A stretch of DNA of 64,000 nucleotides. Source: Candidatus Desulfobacillus denitrificans. Lineage in GTDB: Bacteria > Pseudomonadota > Gammaproteobacteria > Burkholderiales > Rhodocyclaceae. The notes beneath the pieces were generated by a model. The model did no database searches. It had not been told where the DNA came from and saw only the letters and a program-made list of their open reading frames with translations. The translations under genes and the position numbers were made by a program. The DNA is taken from NCBI GenBank assembly GCA_017347485.1, contig AP021857.1, forward strand, positions 2,833,390-2,897,389, read 5' to 3'. Below are positions 17,235 through 26,400 of this stretch, one piece after another. How positions within the stretch are numbered: position 1 is the first letter of the stretch; each line of letters begins with the position of its first letter.

Positions 17235-17749
17235 AAAAACCATTAACCACAGAGACACAGAGACACAGAGGATTCTTGTGTTTCGCCCTTCTCTGTGTTC
17301 TCTGTGTCTCTGCGGTAAACCCGGTTTCCGCCAAGGAAGCCGCGCCGCTGGCGCAGGACGAGGCGGTGGAAAAGCGCATGGTAACGATCACCGAGGAACT
17401 GCGCTGCCTGGTCTGCCAGAACGAATCGCTGGCCGCCTCGCGCGCCGACCTGGCGCAGGACCTGCGCCGCGAGATCCGCGAGCAGATCGGGCAGGGCAAG
17501 TCCGACAAGGAGATCCTCGATTTCATGGTCGGCCGCTACGGCGACTTCGTGCGCTACCGGCCACCGCTGAAGGGCACCACGCTGCTGCTCTGGTTCGGGC
17601 CGTTCGCGCTGCTGCTGGCCGGCGTCGCCGGGCTGGTGATCATCCTGCGGCGCCGCGCCCGCCGCGTCGCTCCGGCGAACCTCAGCGCCGAGGAGCAGAA
17701 GAAGGCCGAGGAACTGCTCAAGCTGGGCGAAAGCGAGCTGAAACCATGA
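17231..17749 (+). CDS. ccmH: Cytochrome c maturation protein CcmH with a repeat-derived signal peptide
   Basis: 172 residues. The mature part is a normal CcmH: the redox motif is RCLVCQN with C59 and C62, followed by DLRREIREQI and a C-terminal membrane helix. It keeps apocytochrome cysteines reduced for heme ligation. The oddity is residues 5-33, TTETQRHRGFLCFALLCVLC and onward: they are encoded by a CACAGAG palindrome (17242-17320) that also occurs at two intergenic sites. This peptide still has a positive n-region, a hydrophobic core and a V-S-A cleavage site. No other start gives a signal peptide; the next ATG lies after the cleavage site. The gene overlaps ccmG and ccmI by 4 nt each. Confidence 0.9.
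   Translation: MKKPLTTETQRHRGFLCFALLCVLCVSAVNPVSAKEAAPLAQDEAVEKRMVTITEELRCLVCQNESLAASRADLAQDLRREIREQIGQGKSDKEILDFMVGRYGDFVRYRPPLKGTTLLLWFGPFALLLAGVAGLVIILRRRARRVAPANLSAEEQKKAEELLKLGESELKP
17242..17320. repeat. Dispersed CACAGAG palindrome, copy 2 (inside ccmH)
   Basis: The left arm (17242-17271) carries CCACAGAG and two further ACACAGAG units. The right arm (17289-17318) is the near reverse complement. It is in frame within ccmH and encodes the signal peptide. The sequence is typical of the mobile-like palindromes found between genes in many bacterial genomes, here domesticated into coding sequence. Confidence 0.85.
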
Positions 17750-18597
17750 CCGGCTTTCTGGTTGCCGCGGCGATCCTCGTCGCGCTCACCCTGTTGCTCC
17801 TGCTCGTGCCGCTGCTGCGGCGGCGCGCGTCCGCCGACGCCCACTCGCGCCGCGCCATCAATGCCGGCATCTACCGCGACCAGCTCGACGAGCTCGAGCG
17901 CGATTTCGCCGCCGGCGGCCTCGATCGCGCGGATTACGAGGAAAGCCGGCGCGAGCTGCAGCGCCGGCTGCTGGAGGACGCCGGCGCCGCCGACGCCGGC
18001 GCCGCGGCCGCGCCGCAGCCGGCCCGCAAGAGCGCCCTGTTCGTCGGCCTGGCCCTGCCCATCGCCGCCGGCCTGCTCTATTTCGCGCTGGGCAACCTGC
18101 CGGCGCTGTCGCCGGAAAACGTGCAGCAGCCCAAGATCACCGCCCAGCAGATCGAGGAAATGGTGGCGCGCCTGGCCGAGCGCATGGAAAAGAACCCGGG
18201 CGACCCCAAGGGCTGGGTCATGCTGGCGCGCTCCTACAAGGCAATGGGACGCTACGAGGAATCCACGCGGGCCTTCGGCAAGGCGGAAAAGCTCGTCAAC
18301 GAGGATCCGCACCTGCTCGCCGAATACGCCGAGGCGCTGGCCCTGTCCACCGGCGGCTCGCTGCGCGGCCGGCCCAGCGAACTGCTCGCCCGCGCCCTCA
18401 AGCTCGATCCCGATTTCCCCGACGCCCTCGTGCTGGCCGGCACGGCCGCCTACGAACGCGAAGACTATGCCGGCGCCGTGAGCCACTGGGAGCGCCTGCT
18501 CAAGCAGTTGCCGCCGGACTCCGAGGACGCCCAATCCCTGCGCGAAACCATCGCCAAGGCGCGCGCCGCAGCGAAAAAACCGGGCAAGCGCAGGTAA
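17746..18597 (+). CDS. ccmI: Cytochrome c maturation protein CcmI (TPR, apocytochrome chaperone)
   Basis: 283 residues. An N-terminal helix (FLVAAAILVALTLLLLLVPLL) and a second helix near residue 100 (SALFVGLALPIAAGLLYFAL) flank a leucine-zipper-like loop (YRDQLDELERDFAAGGLDRADYEESRRELQRRLL). The C-terminal half holds TPR repeats (GWVMLARSYKAMGRYEESTRAFGKA). CcmI binds apocytochrome C-termini and delivers them to CcmF/H. It is the last gene of the ccm operon and overlaps ccmH by 4 nt. Confidence 0.92.
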   Translation: MTGFLVAAAILVALTLLLLLVPLLRRRASADAHSRRAINAGIYRDQLDELERDFAAGGLDRADYEESRRELQRRLLEDAGAADAGAAAAPQPARKSALFVGLALPIAAGLLYFALGNLPALSPENVQQPKITAQQIEEMVARLAERMEKNPGDPKGWVMLARSYKAMGRYEESTRAFGKAEKLVNEDPHLLAEYAEALALSTGGSLRGRPSELLARALKLDPDFPDALVLAGTAAYEREDYAGAVSHWERLLKQLPPDSEDAQSLRETIAKARAAAKKPGKRR

Positions 18598-18661
18598 GCT
18601 CGTTAACGGTCACGCGGGGCCGGCAACCGCTCGCGGCAACCGCATGCAACGGAGCGGAGCC

Positions 18662-20596
18662 ATGAAGCCTCTTTCAAGATTGTTCCCGCGCAAGCTCGGC
18701 GCCAAGATCAACGCCATCCTGGTGCTGTATTTCGTTTTCGCTGCCTCGGTGATTCTGCTGACGCTTTACGTGGCCCGCCAACTCGAGGGCGAAGGCGCAG
18801 CGATCAATGTCGCCGGCTCGGAGCGCATGCTGCTCTACAAGCTGACCTTCCACATGCACCAGATGCTGGATGGCACGCGGCCGCGCGATGAGGTGATCGG
18901 CGAAACGCAAGGCCTCGTCGGGCAGATCGAGCAGACGCTGCGCATGCTGGAAGTCGGCGATCCGGAGCGCCCCCTCTTCCTGCCCCGGGAGCCGCGCATC
19001 CGCGAACAGGTCGGGCTTCTGAAGCGCGAATGGCGGGACGAGTTCAGGCCGCGGATCGACAAAATGCTGGGCACGCTCGATGACGGCGAGCGGCGCCATC
19101 TCCTCACCGAGTTCGACGGGGCCGTGCTGGCGTATGCCCCGAAGTGGAACGATCTGGTGTTGATGATCGAGCGGAGCAATGCCAGGAATACCTTCCTGAT
19201 GTTCTTTTTTCAGAACATCCTGGTCGGCTTCGCCCTCCTGGGCACCCTTTTGCTGATCTATCTGTTCAAGAAACTCGTCATCGAGCCGGTGGAGCTGCTC
19301 AGGGCCGGCATCGGGCGCATGGCGGTATCGGACTTCGATGTGCGCCTGCCGGTCCTGTCGCAGGACGAATTCGGCGAACTGGCGGTCGGCTTCAACCAGA
19401 TGGCCGACAACCTGCAGGGGCTGTACGCCACGCTGGAGCAAAGAGTCGTGGAGAAGACGCGCAGCGTCGAAGAGCGAAACCGGGAACTCGCGCTGCTTTA
19501 CGAAATCGCCGCCTTTCTGGGAGAGCACGCGACGCTGGAGGCCGTCTGCGACGGCGTCCTGCTCAAGCTGCGCACCTTGCTCGGCGCCCAAAGCGGCGTC
19601 GTGCGCCTGGTCGATACGGCAACGGCGATTCTGGAGATCGCCACCAGCCACAACCTGCCGGAGGCCTTCATCGCGGCCGAAGCGCGTCTGCCGCTGGGGA
19701 CCTGTCTCTGCGGCAAGGTGGCTGTCGATGGGTTGCCGATGGCGCCGGACCTGACCCGCTCGCCGCCGGAGATGACGCCTCTGCAAGGCTGCAAGCAATT
19801 CGGCTTTGCCGCCATGGCAGCCATACCGATCCGTTCGAAAAACCAGGTCATCGGCGTCCTGAATTTGTTCTTCCGCGAACCGCGGTCGCTTTCGCGGCAC
19901 GAGATCAGGTTGCTGGAGGCCATCGGCCAGCATCTGGGCGTGGCCATCGAAAACCTGCGCCTGGTGGTGCGCGAGAAGGAAATGGCCGTTTCCGAAGAGC
20001 GCAACCTTCTGGCGCAGGAACTGCACGACAGCATTGCCCAGTCGCTGGCCTTCCTGAACATCCAGACGCAAATGCTGCAGGATTCGGTTCGCAACGGCCA
20101 GGCGGATGCGGCCGACGAGGAACTGGCGCGCATTCGCGAAGGCATCCAGGAAAGCTATGACGATGTGCGCGAGCTGCTGGTGCATTTCCGCATCAAGGTG
20201 GACCACGCCAATCTGGAAGAGGCCATTCGCAGCACGCTGGAGAAGTTCGAAGGGCAGACCGGCATCGGCACCTCCTTCGGCAAGCAGGGCGAGGCGCAGG
20301 CCCCGCCTGCCACCAGCCTGATCCAGATCATGCACATCCTGCAGGAAGCGCTCTCCAACGTCCGCAAGCACGCCAAGGCCAAGGCCGTGGCGGTCGAGAT
20401 GCGGGGCGGCAGGGAATTGAGCATTTCCGTTCGCGACGACGGCAGGGGATTCGATCCCGAGAGCGTGGTCGAGCAGGGCGGCGCCTGCGTCGGCATCGGC
20501 ATCATGCGCGAACGCGCCCACCGCATCGGGGCGCGCCTGGAGGTGGCGTCTTCGCCCGGCCACGGCACCTGTGTTACGCTCGCGCTGCCCGGATAA
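18662..20596 (+). CDS. narX: Nitrate/nitrite sensor histidine kinase NarX-type
   Basis: 644 residues. Two transmembrane segments (near 20-42 and 180-205) frame a periplasmic domain that contains the P-box-like ligand site INVAGSERMLLYKLTFHM. A HAMP domain, a GAF-like domain (about 280-430) and a HisKA_3 domain follow, with phosphoacceptor His455 in QELHDSIAQSLAFLN, and then a HATPase domain (DDGRGFDPE). It should sense nitrate/nitrite and phosphorylate the NarL-like regulator encoded 13 nt downstream. The start at 18662 has a GGAGCGGAG site; an in-frame ATG at 18644 is possible. Confidence 0.88.
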   Translation: MKPLSRLFPRKLGAKINAILVLYFVFAASVILLTLYVARQLEGEGAAINVAGSERMLLYKLTFHMHQMLDGTRPRDEVIGETQGLVGQIEQTLRMLEVGDPERPLFLPREPRIREQVGLLKREWRDEFRPRIDKMLGTLDDGERRHLLTEFDGAVLAYAPKWNDLVLMIERSNARNTFLMFFFQNILVGFALLGTLLLIYLFKKLVIEPVELLRAGIGRMAVSDFDVRLPVLSQDEFGELAVGFNQMADNLQGLYATLEQRVVEKTRSVEERNRELALLYEIAAFLGEHATLEAVCDGVLLKLRTLLGAQSGVVRLVDTATAILEIATSHNLPEAFIAAEARLPLGTCLCGKVAVDGLPMAPDLTRSPPEMTPLQGCKQFGFAAMAAIPIRSKNQVIGVLNLFFREPRSLSRHEIRLLEAIGQHLGVAIENLRLVVREKEMAVSEERNLLAQELHDSIAQSLAFLNIQTQMLQDSVRNGQADAADEELARIREGIQESYDDVRELLVHFRIKVDHANLEEAIRSTLEKFEGQTGIGTSFGKQGEAQAPPATSLIQIMHILQEALSNVRKHAKAKAVAVEMRGGRELSISVRDDGRGFDPESVVEQGGACVGIGIMRERAHRIGARLEVASSPGHGTCVTLALPG

Positions 20597-20609
20597 TCCC
20601 ACGGTTCGT

Positions 20610-21281
20610 ATGGAACACGCCATTCGCGTTCTGCTGGTAGACGACCACACGCTCTTTCGCAGCGGCATCAAGGCCCTGCTGCAACGGCAGAAGGATTTCG
20701 AAGTCGTCGGCGAGGCCAGCGACGGCCTGGAAGGCATCAAGCGGGCGAAGTCGCTCAAACCCGATGTGGTTCTGCTCGATCTGCACATGCCCGGCATTTC
20801 CGGCCGCGAGGCGGTCCGGCTCATCGTCGAGGAGCTTCCCGAGACGAAGGTGGTGATGCTGACGGTATCCGAGGACACCGAGGACCTGCTGGAAACGCTG
20901 CAGGCGGGCGCCCACGGCTATCTCCTGAAGAACATCGACACCAGCTATTTCATCAGCGCCATCCGCAGCGCCGCGGAGGGCGAGGCCGTGATGTCGCCGC
21001 AGATGACGGCCAAGCTGATGCAAAGCGTCCGTGCCGCCCCGGCGGCGCCGGCCGCGCCCGCGCTCGACAAGGAACGCTTGTCTCCGCGGGAGCGGGAAAT
21101 TCTCGGCTTCCTGGCCCGGGGCGCGAGCAACAAGGAAATCGCGCGCAGCCTCGATCTCTCCGAGAGCACGGTAAAGATTCACATGCAGAACATCCTCAAG
21201 AAACTGAATATCGTCAGTCGCGTGCAGGCGGCCGTGTATGCGGTCCAGCACGGCCTGTGCGGCAAGGACGACACGCCCTGA
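20610..21281 (+). CDS. narL: Nitrate/nitrite response regulator NarL-type
   Basis: 223 residues. A receiver domain carries phosphoacceptor Asp57 in VVLLDLHMPG. A LuxR-type helix-turn-helix (LSPREREILGFLARGASNKEIARSLDLSESTVKIHMQNILKKL) completes it. The TVKIHMQNILKKLN stretch is the recognition helix of NarL/NarP proteins. It pairs with narX just upstream and very likely regulates the nar genes that follow, and perhaps nap and nos. Confidence 0.88.
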   Translation: MEHAIRVLLVDDHTLFRSGIKALLQRQKDFEVVGEASDGLEGIKRAKSLKPDVVLLDLHMPGISGREAVRLIVEELPETKVVMLTVSEDTEDLLETLQAGAHGYLLKNIDTSYFISAIRSAAEGEAVMSPQMTAKLMQSVRAAPAAPAAPALDKERLSPREREILGFLARGASNKEIARSLDLSESTVKIHMQNILKKLNIVSRVQAAVYAVQHGLCGKDDTP

Positions 21282-21291
21282 CCCGCCGGGC

Positions 21292-21345
21292 GGCCTAGTT
21301 CTTTCGGCCTAGTCTTCCCGATCGCCTAGCTCCGGCGACCTATCC
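21292..21345 (+). promoter_or_regulatory. Cluster of CCTAG direct repeats before the nitrite-channel gene
   Basis: GGCCTAG occurs at 21292 and 21306, CGCCTAG at 21323, and a weaker GACCTAT near 21337. They are 14-17 nt apart in the same orientation in the narL-channel gap. The strings after CCTAG (for example TAGTTCT) resemble NarL heptamers with one mismatch, so a regulator array is plausible. No FNR-type palindrome was found in this gap (21282-21509). Confidence 0.35.
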
Positions 21346-21509
21346 CCTTTCCTTCCGCAGCAGACCGCGCCATGCACCAAGCGATGGATGGTGCGCCCGA
21401 TCCCGCCCGAACAAAATAGCGTCGACGCCGGAAGCACAGGCGTTTCATGCCGCCGCGATGTCCCCCAACGCCGGCGGAACGGCCCGTTACCGAGAGAGGT
21501 GAAGAACGC

Positions 21510-22352
21510 ATGGACCATGTCCAGCCGCTGGAACTCATGGAAAAGGTCGAGGCGGCGGGCCGGAAAAAGGCCGGACTGCACACCCGCAACATGCTGTTCC
21601 TGGGTTTCCTGTCCGGCGCGCTGCTGGCCTATGCCACCGCTTTTGCCTTCAAGGCTTCGGATGGGCTGCCGGGCGGCATGGCGGCGCTCGTTTCCGGAGC
21701 CGTCTTTCCCGTCGGCTTCGCCATGATCGTGCTGCTCGGGCTGGAACTCGTCACCGGAAATTTCGCCGTGCTCGCGGTTGGAGTCGCGCACGGCACGGTG
21801 GGTTACCGTGAGACGCTGCGCAACTGGTGCTGGGTGTATCTGGGAAACTTCCTCGGCGCCCTCTTCGTCGGTTTCTTGCTTGCCTTCGCGCTGACCGAGG
21901 GCTTCAGCCAGGGCGCGGGGCCGCTCGGCGCCAAGATCATTGCCGTCGCCCAGTCGAAAACCCTGAATTACGAGCATGCCGGAGTCAACGGCTGGCTGAC
22001 TGCCTTCGTCAAGGGAATCCTGTGCAACTGGATGGTGGCGCTGGGTACCGTCCTGGGCATGGGTTCCACCTCGACGACAGGAAAAATCGCCGCCATCTGG
22101 CTGCCCGTTTCGACCTTTTTCGCCCTGGCGCTCGAGCATTCCGTGGTGAACATGTTCGTCATTCCCACGGCCATCATTCTCGGCGCCGACATCAGCGTGG
22201 GCCAATGGCTCGCCTGGAACCAGATTCCGGTGACGCTGGGCAATTTCCTGGGCGGGTCGGTCCTGACCGGCCTGTTGTTGATCCACTGCTTCAAGGTTCC
22301 GCGGCGCGAGACCGGCCTCGAACACGGCCGCGCCTCGGATTGCCGCCCGTGA
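21510..22352 (+). CDS. Formate/nitrite-family channel (probable nitrite/nitrate-linked FNT)
   Basis: 280 residues with about six membrane helices. FNT signatures are visible: NMLFLGFLSGALLAYATAFAF, LGLELVTGNFAVLAVG, NWCWVYLGNFLGALFVG, VKGILCNWMVALGTVLGMGSTSTTGKIAAIWLPVSTFFALALEHSVVNMF. The last contains the conserved central histidine (EHSVVNMF). These pentameric channels move formate, nitrite or hydrosulfide across the inner membrane. The position between narXL and narG favours nitrite export/uptake, especially because no NarK gene is in the window. The start at 21510 follows an AGAGAGGTGAAG site. The stop overlaps the GTG start of the next gene. Confidence 0.82.
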   Translation: MDHVQPLELMEKVEAAGRKKAGLHTRNMLFLGFLSGALLAYATAFAFKASDGLPGGMAALVSGAVFPVGFAMIVLLGLELVTGNFAVLAVGVAHGTVGYRETLRNWCWVYLGNFLGALFVGFLLAFALTEGFSQGAGPLGAKIIAVAQSKTLNYEHAGVNGWLTAFVKGILCNWMVALGTVLGMGSTSTTGKIAAIWLPVSTFFALALEHSVVNMFVIPTAIILGADISVGQWLAWNQIPVTLGNFLGGSVLTGLLLIHCFKVPRRETGLEHGRASDCRP

Positions 22353-23491
22353 ATCCCAGTCTGCCCATCGCCCAGCTGGCGATACTGGCGGTCCTCGCCT
22401 GGATGGCGCGCCGCGCTCTCCTGCTCGCGGCACCTTCGCCCGTCGCGTCGGGTGCGATCGTCATGGCAATCGGCATATTCGGACTGGCCTCGATCCAGCA
22501 AATCCCGGCGGTTCCGGCCGCGGCCATGCCGCCGCTCGCCTTGGGCCTGTTGGTGGTCTGGGGGTTCATTGCCGTGTCCTACGCGTCGAGCTGGCGGCAA
22601 GGCCGCCTGGCCGGCCTGATCGCCGCGCCCAACGACGGCTTCGCGGTGGGCACCTGGGTGGCAGGAACGGCGGTCATGGCGCGACTGCTCCTCACCGGCG
22701 TGCCGACATGGCGTGCGGCGGTCGTCGTCCTGGCCCTTGTCGCGCTGGGGTTGTGGCTGGGATATCTCGTTCTCGTGCTGCGCGGCTTTCGCGCCGTGCT
22801 GGCCAGCCCCGGCCGCCTGCGCGTGACGGGGCGCATCCTGCTCTCGACGGTCAGCACCCAGTCCCTGGTGCTGCTGGCCTGGCATCTGTGGCCAAGCGCC
22901 GATTTCCTGCGCGCCCCAACCACCGCGCTGCTGCTGCTCGGCTATCTGTTTTATATCGCGGGGCTCGTGCTGATCGCCCAGCGCTACCTGAGGGAGCCGC
23001 GCTGGACCCTGTCGGAAGACTGGGACAACACCAACTGCATCCTGCACGGTGCCATGTCGATCAGCGGGCTGGCGGTGGTGTATACCGGCCTGCTGCCGGC
23101 ATGGTTCGGGCTGGCGACATGGCTCTACGTGCTGATCGCGCTGGTGCTCGTCGAGGCGGCCGAGCTGTTGCGCCTGGTCCGGCGCGTCGGGCAGCACGGT
23201 CTGCGCCAGGGCATCTTCACCTACCACGTGTCGCAGTGGTCGAGGAACTTCACTTTCGGCATGTTCTACGCCTTCACGCTCGCCATGGCCGACGCCTATG
23301 CGCAGTCGCCGCTCCTCGTTCCGCTCAAGCCTTTCCTGGCGCCGCTGATTGCCGGCGGCCCCTACATCGTGCTGTTTTTTCTTCTGGTCGAGACCGGCCT
23401 GTGGGCCGTTGCGCATTGCAGATTTCGCGCAACGCCCGCCGCGCCGCAACGCCTGACCATCAACGAGTATGCAAAGGAGCAACGACAGTGA
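22349..23491 (+). CDS. Polytopic membrane protein of the nar operon, possibly TehA/SLAC1-like anion channel
   Basis: 380 residues with about ten hydrophobic segments and a short charged tail. The GTG start (22349) overlaps the channel stop, and its own stop overlaps the narG GTG (GTGA at 23488-23491), so it is coupled on both sides. Segments such as PNDGFAVGTWVAGTAVMARLL and STVSTQSLVLLAWHLWP resemble the tellurite-resistance/dicarboxylate (TDT, SLAC1-like) channel family, but this is from memory of the family style and is weak. The motif YHVSQWSRNFTFGMFYAFTLAMA is not recognized. A role in nitrate/nitrite movement is inferred from context only; it may stand in for NarK. Confidence 0.5.
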   Translation: MNPSLPIAQLAILAVLAWMARRALLLAAPSPVASGAIVMAIGIFGLASIQQIPAVPAAAMPPLALGLLVVWGFIAVSYASSWRQGRLAGLIAAPNDGFAVGTWVAGTAVMARLLLTGVPTWRAAVVVLALVALGLWLGYLVLVLRGFRAVLASPGRLRVTGRILLSTVSTQSLVLLAWHLWPSADFLRAPTTALLLLGYLFYIAGLVLIAQRYLREPRWTLSEDWDNTNCILHGAMSISGLAVVYTGLLPAWFGLATWLYVLIALVLVEAAELLRLVRRVGQHGLRQGIFTYHVSQWSRNFTFGMFYAFTLAMADAYAQSPLLVPLKPFLAPLIAGGPYIVLFFLLVETGLWAVAHCRFRATPAAPQRLTINEYAKEQRQ

Positions 23492-26400
23492 GCCATTTCC
23501 TCGACAGGCTGAAATTCTTCGACCGTACCAAGGGCACCTTCTCCAATGGCCACGGCATCGTCACCAACGAAGACCGGCGCTGGGAAGACGCCTACCGCAA
23601 CCGCTGGCGCCACGACAAGGTGGTGCGTTCGACACACGGGGTGAACTGCACGGGCGGCTGTTCGTGGAAGATTTTCGTCAAGAACGGCCTGGTCGCCTTC
23701 GAGATGCAGCAGACCGACTACCCGCGCACGCGCGACGACCTGCCCAACCACGAACCGCGCGGCTGCCAGCGCGGCGCCTCCTTCTCGTGGTACCTCTACA
23801 GCCCGCACCGCATCAAGCATCCGCTGATTCGCGGCCGGCTGCTCGACCTCTACCGCGCCGAGCGCAAGGCCGGCCGCGATCCGGTGGAAGCCTGGGAGGC
23901 GATCCAGAACGATCCGGCCAAGCGACTCCAGTACACGGCCGTGCGCGGTCTGGGCGGCTTCGTGCGCACCGATTGGGACGAAGTCACCGAGATCATCGCC
24001 GCCGCCAACATCCACACCATCCGCAAGCACGGCCCCGACCGCATCTTCGGCTTCTCGCCGATCCCGGCCATGTCGATGATTTCCTACGCGGCGGGCTCGC
24101 GCTATCTCTCGCTCATCGGCGGCGCCTGCGGCTCCTTCTACGACTGGTACTGCGATCTGCCGGCGGCGAGCCCGCAGACCTGGGGCGAGCAGACCGACGT
24201 GCCGGAGGCGGCCGACTGGTACAACTCGACCTATCTCATCATCGCCGGCGCCAACCTGCCCATGACGCGCACGCCGGATGCCCATTTCGCCACCGAGGTG
24301 CGCTACAAGGGCGCGAAGATCGTCTCGATGGCGCCGGACTACGCCGAATACGTGAAGTTCGCCGACCTGTGGATGCCCGTCAAGCAGGGCACCGACTCGG
24401 CGGCCTTTCTCGCCATGGGCCATGTGGCACTGAAGGAATTCCACGTCGACCGTCAGGATGCCTATTTCACCGAGTACGCGCGCACCTACACGGACCTGCC
24501 GATGCAGGTGCTGCTGCGCCGGGTGAGCGAAACGGAGGGCGACGGCTACGTCAGCGACCGCACGCTGCGCGCTTCCGACTTCGACGGCGCCTTCGGCGAA
24601 AAAAACAATCCCGAGTGGAAGACCATCGTCTGGGACGAGATCTCGCAATCCTTCGTCGTGCCCAACGGCTCCATCGGCTTCCGCTGGGGCGAGGACGGCA
24701 AGTGGAACACCCTGCCGAGGAACGCCGCCAACGGCGCGGAGGTCCGCGCCCAGCTGTCCTGCATCGCCGGGAAGGATGCCGTGGTTTCCGTCGGCTTCCC
24801 GCACTTCAACCCGGGCGAACCGGGGCTGCTCTACCGCAACGTGCCGGCGCGCAAGGTGAAGCTCGCCAACGGCGAGGAGGCGCTGGTGGCCACGGTGTTC
24901 GACCTGCAGATCGCGCAGTACGGCATCGACCGCGGCCTCGGCGGCGGCAACGTCGCCGCCTCCTATGAGGACGCCACGGTCGCCTACACGCCGGCCTGGG
25001 CCGAGAAGGTCACCGGCGTCAAGCGCGCCGACCTGATTCGCACCGGCCGCGAATTCGCCGAGAACGCCGCCAAGACCCGCGGCAAGTCGATGGTCATCAT
25101 GGGCGCGGCAATCAATCACTGGTACCACAATGACATGTCGTACCGCTCGATCATGAACCTGCTGCACCTCTGCGGCTGCGTCGGCCAGAGCGGCGGCGGC
25201 TGGGCGCACTACGTCGGCCAGGAAAAGCTGCGGCCGCAGGCCGGCTGGGCGCCGATCGCCTTCGCGCTCGACTGGCAGCGCCCGCCGCGGCACATGAACT
25301 CCACCACCTTCTGGTATTTCCACACGGACCAGTGGCGCTACGAGAAAGTCTCGGCCGACGGCCTGCTCGCTCCCTCCGCCAAGGCCAGGTACAAGGGCTA
25401 CCAGCTCGCCGACTACAACGTGGTGTCGCAGCGCCTGGGCTGGCTGCCCTCGGCGCCGCACTTCAACCGCAACCCGCTCGACATCGTCGCCGAGGCCGAG
25501 CAGGCCGGGGCGACCGACGAAGCCGGCGTGGCCAGGCACATGGTCGAGCAGCTCAAGGCCGGCAAGCTCGCCTTCGCCTACGAAGACATCGACGCGCCCG
25601 AGAACCATGTGCGCAACCTTTTCGTCTGGCGCGCCAACCTGCTCGGCTGCTCGGCCAAGGGCCACGAGTATTTCCTCAAGCACCTGCTCGGCGCCCAGAA
25701 CGGGGTCATGCAGGAGGGCACCGACGGCAAGCTGTGCCAGGAGGTCAAGTGGCACGAAACCGCCGCCACGGCCAAGCTCGACCTGATGGTGGACATCAAC
25801 TTCCGCCTGAACTCCACCGGCGCCTATTCGGACATCATCCTGCCGACGGCGACCTGGTACGAGAAGCACGACCTCAACACCACGGACATGCACCCCTTCA
25901 TCCACCCGCTCGCGGAAGCCGTCACGCCGGGCTGGGAGTCGAAGTCCGACTGGCAGATCTTCCAGGCCATCGCCAAGACCTTCTCCCGCCTCGCTGAAAG
26001 GCACCTGGGCAGCAGGAAGGATGTGGTCGCCCTGCCCATGCACCACGACTCGCCTTTCGAACTGGCGCAGCCCCTTGGCGTGAAAGACTGGAAACGCGGC
26101 GAATGCGAGCCGATCCCCGGCAAGACGCTGCCGCTGCTGAAGGTGGTCCAGCGCGACTTCGCCGACACCTACCGGAAGTTCATCGCCCTCGGCCCGCTGA
26201 TGACCAGGCTCGGCAACAACATCAAGGGCATCGACTGGAACACCGAGCTGGAGTACGAGGAGCTCAAGGCGCACAACGGCACGGTGCGCGAAGAAGGCCT
26301 CTCGAAAGGCATGCCCAGCATCGCCGACGACATCGCCGCCTGCGAGGCCGTGCTGCGCATGGCGCCGGAGACCAACGGCGAGGTGGCGCACAAGTCCTGG

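Noticed and set aside
22708..23487. N-terminal extension of narG upstream of the GTG
   Set aside because: The extension overlaps the upstream membrane-protein gene, and its translation is Arg/Pro-rich. NarG has its usual N-terminus at the GTG at 23488 with a ribosome site.
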